From Candidatus Atribacteria bacterium (GTDB lineage Bacteria; Atribacterota; JS1; SB-45; 34-128), in contig DMCY01000061.1 in assembly GCA_003451675.1 (NCBI GenBank), forward strand, positions 1 to 10,634: a stretch of DNA of 10,634 nucleotides, read 5' to 3'. This document shows, piece by piece, positions 7,101 through 10,634 of the stretch (within the stretch, counting starts at the first letter, position 1; each line of letters starts with the position of its first letter). A program made the position numbers and the translations under genes. The notes below the pieces were generated by a model. It was not told where the DNA came from. It saw nothing but the letters and a program-made list of their open reading frames with translations, and made no database searches.

Positions 7101-7115
7101 AAGGAGAAAAAAATG
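7101..7115 (+). promoter_or_regulatory. ribosome-binding site that fixes the xylA start
   Basis: AAGGAG at 7101-7106 lies 6 nt before the ATG at 7113. The frame is open back to an ATG at 7011, but that start would overlap the ROK gene by 26 bp, has no Shine-Dalgarno sequence, and would add 34 residues unlike the family. The start at 7113 is preferred. Confidence 0.8.
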
Positions 7116-8252
7116 AAAGAAAATAAATCATTACACAGTATCTGTCGATGGACTTTTAATGCGGGGAAGGGTGGTTTTGTCCCGGATGATATGAGACCAA
7201 AATGGAATTCTAAAAATTTAAGCACTGTTGATATGATTAGGCTGGTAAGAAATAGAGTTGCCCCGAGATTACCGGATAATATAGAGTTAGGAATTGAAAT
7301 GCATTATGATAATGAGTTCGATGAAAAGACTGCTCCTGAAATAGCCGATGCATTAATAGATTCCAAAATATATCTGGCTATGGTAACTCCGGGAGCACAT
7401 AAACCTTATGCTTATGGGGGCATAGCTTCCTTAGATCCTACGGAGAGAAAATCAGCAGAAGAATTTGGAGAGAGAACGGTTAATCTTACTTATGGACCTC
7501 TTAGGAAAGCCTGGCATCCCGACCCCTCAAAATGGCCTGCTGTGGTCATTTGGAATGGTTCATTTGGTTATGACCTTGCTTCTATAGGAATATTTCAAAT
7601 GTATCAGAATCTTAAAGAGAGTATGGCAAAATTATGTAAATATGAAGAAAAACTGGGAGGAGACCTCTATTTTGCGATAGAACCCAAACCCAATGAGGGA
7701 CATCCGGCTCTTTTAATTCCTACCGTAGCCAGTGCCCTGGTATTTTGGAATAAGTTAGAAGAAGAGTTTAAAATTACTCGTAATAAAAAGGGAGTCAATA
7801 AAGAATTTGGTCATTCAGAAATGATAGGGCTCGACCATGTCTATGACACCGTAGAGGAAATAGACAATAATGCTTTAGTTCATATGCACTTAAACAGTCA
7901 GGGATATAATGATGGTATAATTCTTGGTGGACCAGGCAAATATGATATCGATCATGGAGTACGGGTTAATGGTATGAATATAGCCATAGCGGGTTTAATT
8001 CAGGAAGCAGGTTTTAATCGCTGGAAAGGCCACGATATGCAAGTTAGACCATATGACAATGAAGAGCAGGGAATCGATAGAGTGATTAGGAGTGTACTAA
8101 GCTGGGAGGCATGCGCACAAGCTGCTCAAGAACTCGATAAAGAACAATTAATGAAATACCTTAACAACCGGGAAACTGCTAAAGCAGAGGATATTATGAG
8201 AGATGCTTTGGTAAATGCCCAAAATTGTTTTAATAGAATGTATAAAGAGTGA
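7113..8252 (+). CDS. xylA: divergent class I-type xylose isomerase
   Basis: A 379-residue TIM-barrel sugar isomerase, expected to convert D-xylose to D-xylulose with two divalent metals. It aligns by eye along most of its length with the short (class I) isomerases of Streptomyces and Thermus. Shared points are Phe22 in GKGGF, His64 in EMHYDNEF, VTP near 91-93, Trp147 in VIWNG, and the core FAIEPKPNE (Glu190, Lys192). The metal-2 set is also conserved: Glu231 and His234 in NKEFGHSE, Asp278 and Asp280 in KYDID, with Asp308 in GHDMQ. Two key positions differ: the metal-1 aspartate of the HIDLNGQ motif is His259 (HMHLNSQ, 257-263), and the aspartate paired with the catalytic histidine is Asn67. 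A segment of about nine residues (around 264-276) is inserted before KYDID. It lies 76 nt after the ROK gene and 36 nt before xylB. It could be an isomerase with another preferred sugar, but its neighbours favour xylose. Confidence 0.82.
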   Translation: MKENKSLHSICRWTFNAGKGGFVPDDMRPKWNSKNLSTVDMIRLVRNRVAPRLPDNIELGIEMHYDNEFDEKTAPEIADALIDSKIYLAMVTPGAHKPYAYGGIASLDPTERKSAEEFGERTVNLTYGPLRKAWHPDPSKWPAVVIWNGSFGYDLASIGIFQMYQNLKESMAKLCKYEEKLGGDLYFAIEPKPNEGHPALLIPTVASALVFWNKLEEEFKITRNKKGVNKEFGHSEMIGLDHVYDTVEEIDNNALVHMHLNSQGYNDGIILGGPGKYDIDHGVRVNGMNIAIAGLIQEAGFNRWKGHDMQVRPYDNEEQGIDRVIRSVLSWEACAQAAQELDKEQLMKYLNNRETAKAEDIMRDALVNAQNCFNRMYKE

Positions 8253-8288
8253 TTATTTAAAATAAAAAAATAAAAGAGTAGATGTTTT

Positions 8289-9800
8289 ATGGGTTATCTT
8301 TTAGGATTAGATATCGGTACCAGTGGGGTGAAAGCTCTATTAATATCAGTAGAGGGTAAAATTATTTCCAGTAAAACAGTTTCTTATCCCCTGGCAACTC
8401 CCCACTCTGGCTGGGCTGAACAGTCTCCCTATGATTGGTGGGAAGCTACCGTAAAAGTGATAAAGGAGACCGTATCTAATAATCCTATTGACTCTAACCA
8501 GATTAAAGGAATAAGCCTATCCGGACAGATGCACAGTTCAGTCTTCCTTGATGAAAAGATGGAGGTCATCAGACCGGCCATCCTCTGGAGTGATACCCGT
8601 ACTTCCAGGCAGTGTAAAGAGATTTGCACTAAAGCAGGAGGATTGAAACAGCTCATCCATTATGTATCTAACCCCGCCCTGGAGGGCTTTACTGCTCCCA
8701 AGATATTATGGTTGAAAGAGAATGAACCAGAGAATTACGAAAAGATTAAATATATTCTTTTACCAAAAGATTATATCCGCTACAAACTCACTGGTGAACT
8801 GTTTACCGAGGTCTCCGATGCTGCCGGTACTCTACTATTTGAGGTAATAAAAAAGAGATGGTCTACCAGCCTATTAGAAAAACTGGAGATCGATCAGGAT
8901 TTCCTCCCTCCTGTGCTTAATTCATTCGATTTAGCGGGTAGGATAACTAAAAAAATAGCTGAGCAAACCGGATTAACACCAGGAACTCCGGTAGTTGCCG
9001 GAGGAGCTGATAATGCCTGTGGAGCAGTGGGAAGCGGAATAACAGAAGAAGGAAGGGTGATGGTCAGTATCGGTTCCTCAGGGGTAGTCTTGGCCCAGAC
9101 CAATAATCCTCAACCTGATCAAGAAGGCAGGATACATCTCTTTAATCATGCCTGCCCGGATAGCTGGTACATGATGGGGGTAACCTTATCAGCAGGTATG
9201 TCTTATGAATGGTTACAGAAAAAATTATTTAACAGTAGCTTAGATTATTCTAAATTAGATCAGTTGGCAGAAGGGATAAACCCTGGCAGTGAAGGATTGA
9301 TCTTTTTGCCTTATCTCTATGGAGAAAGGACTCCCCATAATGATGCTAATGCCCGTGGGGTATATTTTGGTATATCCGGTAAACATGACCAAAGGCATTT
9401 TACCAGAGCTGTCTTAGAAGGAGTAATCTTTGCCCTAAAAGGTTCTCTGGAATTAATTAAAGATAAAGGAGTTAAGATTAAAGAGATAAGGGCTATCGGA
9501 GGGGGAGCAAAGAGCAGGGTATGGCAGCAGATATTGGCTGATATCTTAGGTGAAGAGATAAACCTATTAAATGTAGAGGAAGGACCTGCCTTTGGAGCAG
9601 CTTTGATTGCCGGAGTAGGTGTTGGTGTATATAGTAGTTTTGCAGAAGCAGTGAATGGAATTATTAAAGTTAAAAAGACCATCGGTCCCAGGATTCAAAA
9701 TACCGAAAGGTATAATCAATATTATCAGCTATATGAAAAGTTATATTATAGTTTGAAAGAAGATTTCAAAGAACTGAAAAATTTAGCCAGTTCTACCTGA
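8289..9800 (+). CDS. xylB: xylulokinase
   Basis: A 503-residue FGGY-family kinase (E. coli XylB is 484) that phosphorylates D-xylulose to D-xylulose 5-phosphate with ATP, feeding the pentose phosphate pathway. The N-terminal phosphate-binding motif is LGLDIGTSGVKALL at 5-18. It is followed by the substrate-side SLSGQMHSSVFLD (SGQMH at 78-82), LWSDTRT 99-105, and AGGADNACGAVGSG with the catalytic base Asp241. The second domain has VSIGSSGVVLA, LPYLYGERTPHNDANARG near 340-357, and the ATP-binding GGGAKSRVW 404-412. SGQMH and GERTPH are typical of xylulokinases rather than glycerol or gluconate kinases. The start is preceded only by a weak AGAG near 8275, so initiation may depend on coupling to xylA, 36 nt upstream. 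GC content looks somewhat higher than in the middle genes. Confidence 0.95.
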   Translation: MGYLLGLDIGTSGVKALLISVEGKIISSKTVSYPLATPHSGWAEQSPYDWWEATVKVIKETVSNNPIDSNQIKGISLSGQMHSSVFLDEKMEVIRPAILWSDTRTSRQCKEICTKAGGLKQLIHYVSNPALEGFTAPKILWLKENEPENYEKIKYILLPKDYIRYKLTGELFTEVSDAAGTLLFEVIKKRWSTSLLEKLEIDQDFLPPVLNSFDLAGRITKKIAEQTGLTPGTPVVAGGADNACGAVGSGITEEGRVMVSIGSSGVVLAQTNNPQPDQEGRIHLFNHACPDSWYMMGVTLSAGMSYEWLQKKLFNSSLDYSKLDQLAEGINPGSEGLIFLPYLYGERTPHNDANARGVYFGISGKHDQRHFTRAVLEGVIFALKGSLELIKDKGVKIKEIRAIGGGAKSRVWQQILADILGEEINLLNVEEGPAFGAALIAGVGVGVYSSFAEAVNGIIKVKKTIGPRIQNTERYNQYYQLYEKLYYSLKEDFKELKNLASST

Positions 9801-9858
9801 TCTACTTTCCTTTTATATCATTCATATCCCCTCTATCATTCCCACTCCTCCATAATAT
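9801..9858 (+). terminator. G-free, C-rich tract after xylB, possible Rho loading site
   Basis: The 58 bases directly after the xylB stop contain no G and about 20 C, and no hairpin. A C-rich, G-poor unstructured RNA just after the last gene of an operon is what Rho-dependent termination needs, and no intrinsic terminator is visible here. The function is inferred from composition alone. Confidence 0.35.
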
Positions 9859-9861
9859 GTC

Positions 9862-9925
9862 TTCCCGCGCACGAGGAATCCATCCTTCCGTCATTCCCGA
9901 CCACCTCTCTGTTATTGCGAAACAC
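9862..9925. repeat. possible degraded dispersed intergenic repeat
   Basis: Fragments such as TTCCCGCGCACGAGGAATCCA, CGTCATTCCCG and TTATTGCGAAACA resemble the short dispersed repeats (the GTCATTCCCGC...GGGAATCCA and GTCATTGCGA types) common in many bacterial genomes. The sequence is more GC-rich than its surroundings and its inverted arms are mismatched, so it would be a decayed copy. Only one copy is seen in this window, so repetition is not shown here. Confidence 0.3.
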
Positions 9926-9935
9926 TATGACTTTG

Positions 9936-10196
9936 TCAAGCATTTTTTAAATACATAGGGTTTATTGATCGATAATCTTTGATATACCGGGTATTATTCC
10001 GGATTATAGTACAGGCTATCTTAAGCAATTTATTAGCAATATTATTCAAGACTAAGGGCTTGGGTTTACCTTGATCTAGTTTACGTAAATAATAACGTCT
10101 AAAGGTGGCATTATAGGTGGCCACCGATTGAGCAGCCAGCCGCAGGAGTTTACGACTTGGCCCAGGTCCAAAGTGGCGAATTTTCGCCCTTTTAGA
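9936..10196 (-). pseudogene. 3' remnant of an IS110-family transposase
   Basis: On the minus strand an open frame of 86 codons ends at TGA (9936-9938). Its product reads SKRAKIRHFGPGPSRKLLR, then LAAQSVATYNATFRRYYLRK, QGKPKPLVLNNIANKLLKIA and YIKDYRSINP. This pattern (small-residue helix, RxYYLRKLxQGKP, then NKLLKIACTIIR) is the C-terminal end of IS110/IS116/IS902 transposases, which normally run to roughly 320-420 residues. The catalytic RuvC-like N-terminal domain is missing. Recognisable homology stops near 10196, shortly before the upstream region of another transposase gene. It is a dead fragment, oriented against the xyl operon. Confidence 0.75.
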
Positions 10197-10311
10197 TATG
10201 AATAAGACAAGGGGACGGCAGACTGTGTGAAAAGTAAACTTTAACTTACATATAATTACATAAAGTGATATAATATAACCATAGAATACGATAAATAAGA
10301 AAGGTGAAATT
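10197..10311 (+). promoter_or_regulatory. left end and promoter region of an IS1182-type element
   Basis: This stretch precedes the transposase start at 10312. It holds an extended -10 promoter (TG-A-TATAAT, 10266-10274) with no convincing -35 box, and an AAGGTG ribosome-binding site at 10301-10306, 5 nt before the ATG. The terminal inverted repeat probably lies around 10219-10236 (CAGACTGTGTGAAAAGT), but the other end is outside the window, so the boundary cannot be confirmed. AAGGGGACGG at 10208-10217 may belong to older flanking repeat DNA. Confidence 0.45.
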
Positions 10312-10634
10312 ATGGGATATATTAAAGGTGAAGATAGAAATCAGATTATACTCTTTCCGGAAAGTATAGATGAATATGTAAGTGACAATAATTCCATTCG
10401 GATAATCGATGAATACATCAATCAGCTTGACCTGGAGAGCTTACACTTCAATAGGGCAGTTATACCCCCTCTATGGGCAGACCGCCCTATCACCCCAAAG
10501 ATATGCTAAAACTCTACCTCTACGGTTACTTAAACCGCATCCGCTCTTCCCGAAGGTTAGAACAGGAAGCCACCAGGAATTTAGAGGTCATCTGGCTAAT
10601 CCGGAAACTAAAACCCGATTTTAAGACCATAGCC
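10312..10634 (+). pseudogene. IS1182-family transposase, frameshifted and cut by the window end
   Basis: The first 55 or so codons (MGYIKGEDRNQIILFPESID, EYVSDNNSIRIIDEYINQLD, LESLHFNRAVIPP) are the N-terminus of IS1182-type transposases. That frame then runs into a stop at 10507-10509. The family sequence continues in another frame from about 10470: MGRPPYHPKDMLKLYLYGYL, NRIRSSRRLEQEATRNLEVI and RKLKPDFKTIA, to the last base. Adding one C to the five-C run at 10465-10469 would join the two parts as VIPPSMGRPPYHP, so a one-base deletion there (or a base-calling error in the C run) explains the break. The catalytic DDE domain would lie beyond the window. It probably marks an inactive copy. Confidence 0.8.

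Noticed and set aside
7011..7112. N-terminal extension of the isomerase frame to an ATG at 7011
   Set aside because: It overlaps the ROK gene, lacks a ribosome-binding site, and its 34 residues do not resemble isomerases. AAGGAG before the ATG at 7113 decides the start.
10171..10193. GGCGAA/TTCGCC hairpin followed by TTTT, resembling an intrinsic terminator
   Set aside because: It lies within recognisable IS110 coding sequence (KRAKIRHFG on the minus strand), its full stem leaves only a 2-nt loop, and the T-tract is four bases long, so chance is more likely.
10409..10624. Separate 71-codon gene overlapping the IS1182 transposase
   Set aside because: It is in the third frame relative to the two frames that carry transposase homology, and its product resembles nothing.

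Overview
This window carries a near-complete D-xylose uptake and catabolism locus on the plus strand, followed by insertion-sequence debris at the right edge. Gene order is [3' end of an unknown gene] - promoter/leader - xylF - xylG - xylH - Gfo/Idh/MocA oxidoreductase - ROK regulator (xylR-like) - xylA-like isomerase - xylB - G-free tract - IS110 remnant (minus strand) - frameshifted start of an IS1182-type transposase cut by the window end. The DNA is AT-rich, with A-rich Shine-Dalgarno leaders and many AGA and ATA codons. XylF has a signal-peptidase-I type signal and no lipobox cysteine, which fits a diderm better than a classic Gram-positive. An anaerobic low-GC lineage (for example Atribacterota, Halanaerobiales or a similar fermenter) would fit, but the phylum cannot be fixed from this sequence alone.

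Bases 1-452: the tail of an unidentified gene, a perfect 22-bp palindrome, a strong sigma-70-type promoter (TTGACT, 17 bp, TATTAT) and a leader of about 220 nt before xylF. Bases 453-4362: the complete high-affinity xylose ABC importer (periplasmic binding protein, double-ATPase, permease), with a strong stem-loop between xylF and xylG that probably favours xylF mRNA. Bases 4363-5857: an NAD(P)-dependent sugar-type oxidoreductase bracketed by two copies of the xylH 3' end (85 bp identical, about 130 bp recognisable). This suggests the gene was inserted into an older xylH-xylR arrangement. Bases 5858-9800: the ROK repressor, a divergent class I-type xylose isomerase and xylulokinase.

Together the genes take xylose from outside the cell to xylulose 5-phosphate: XylF binds it, XylGH imports it, XylA isomerises it, XylB phosphorylates it, and the ROK protein probably senses it. 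The oxidoreductase is the piece this scheme does not explain. The isomerase is also unusual: it keeps most metal ligands of class I xylose isomerases, but the position of one metal-1 aspartate is a histidine. No CRISPR array, RNA gene or phage module was seen. The points most worth a second look are the repeat-flanked oxidoreductase and the atypical isomerase metal site.
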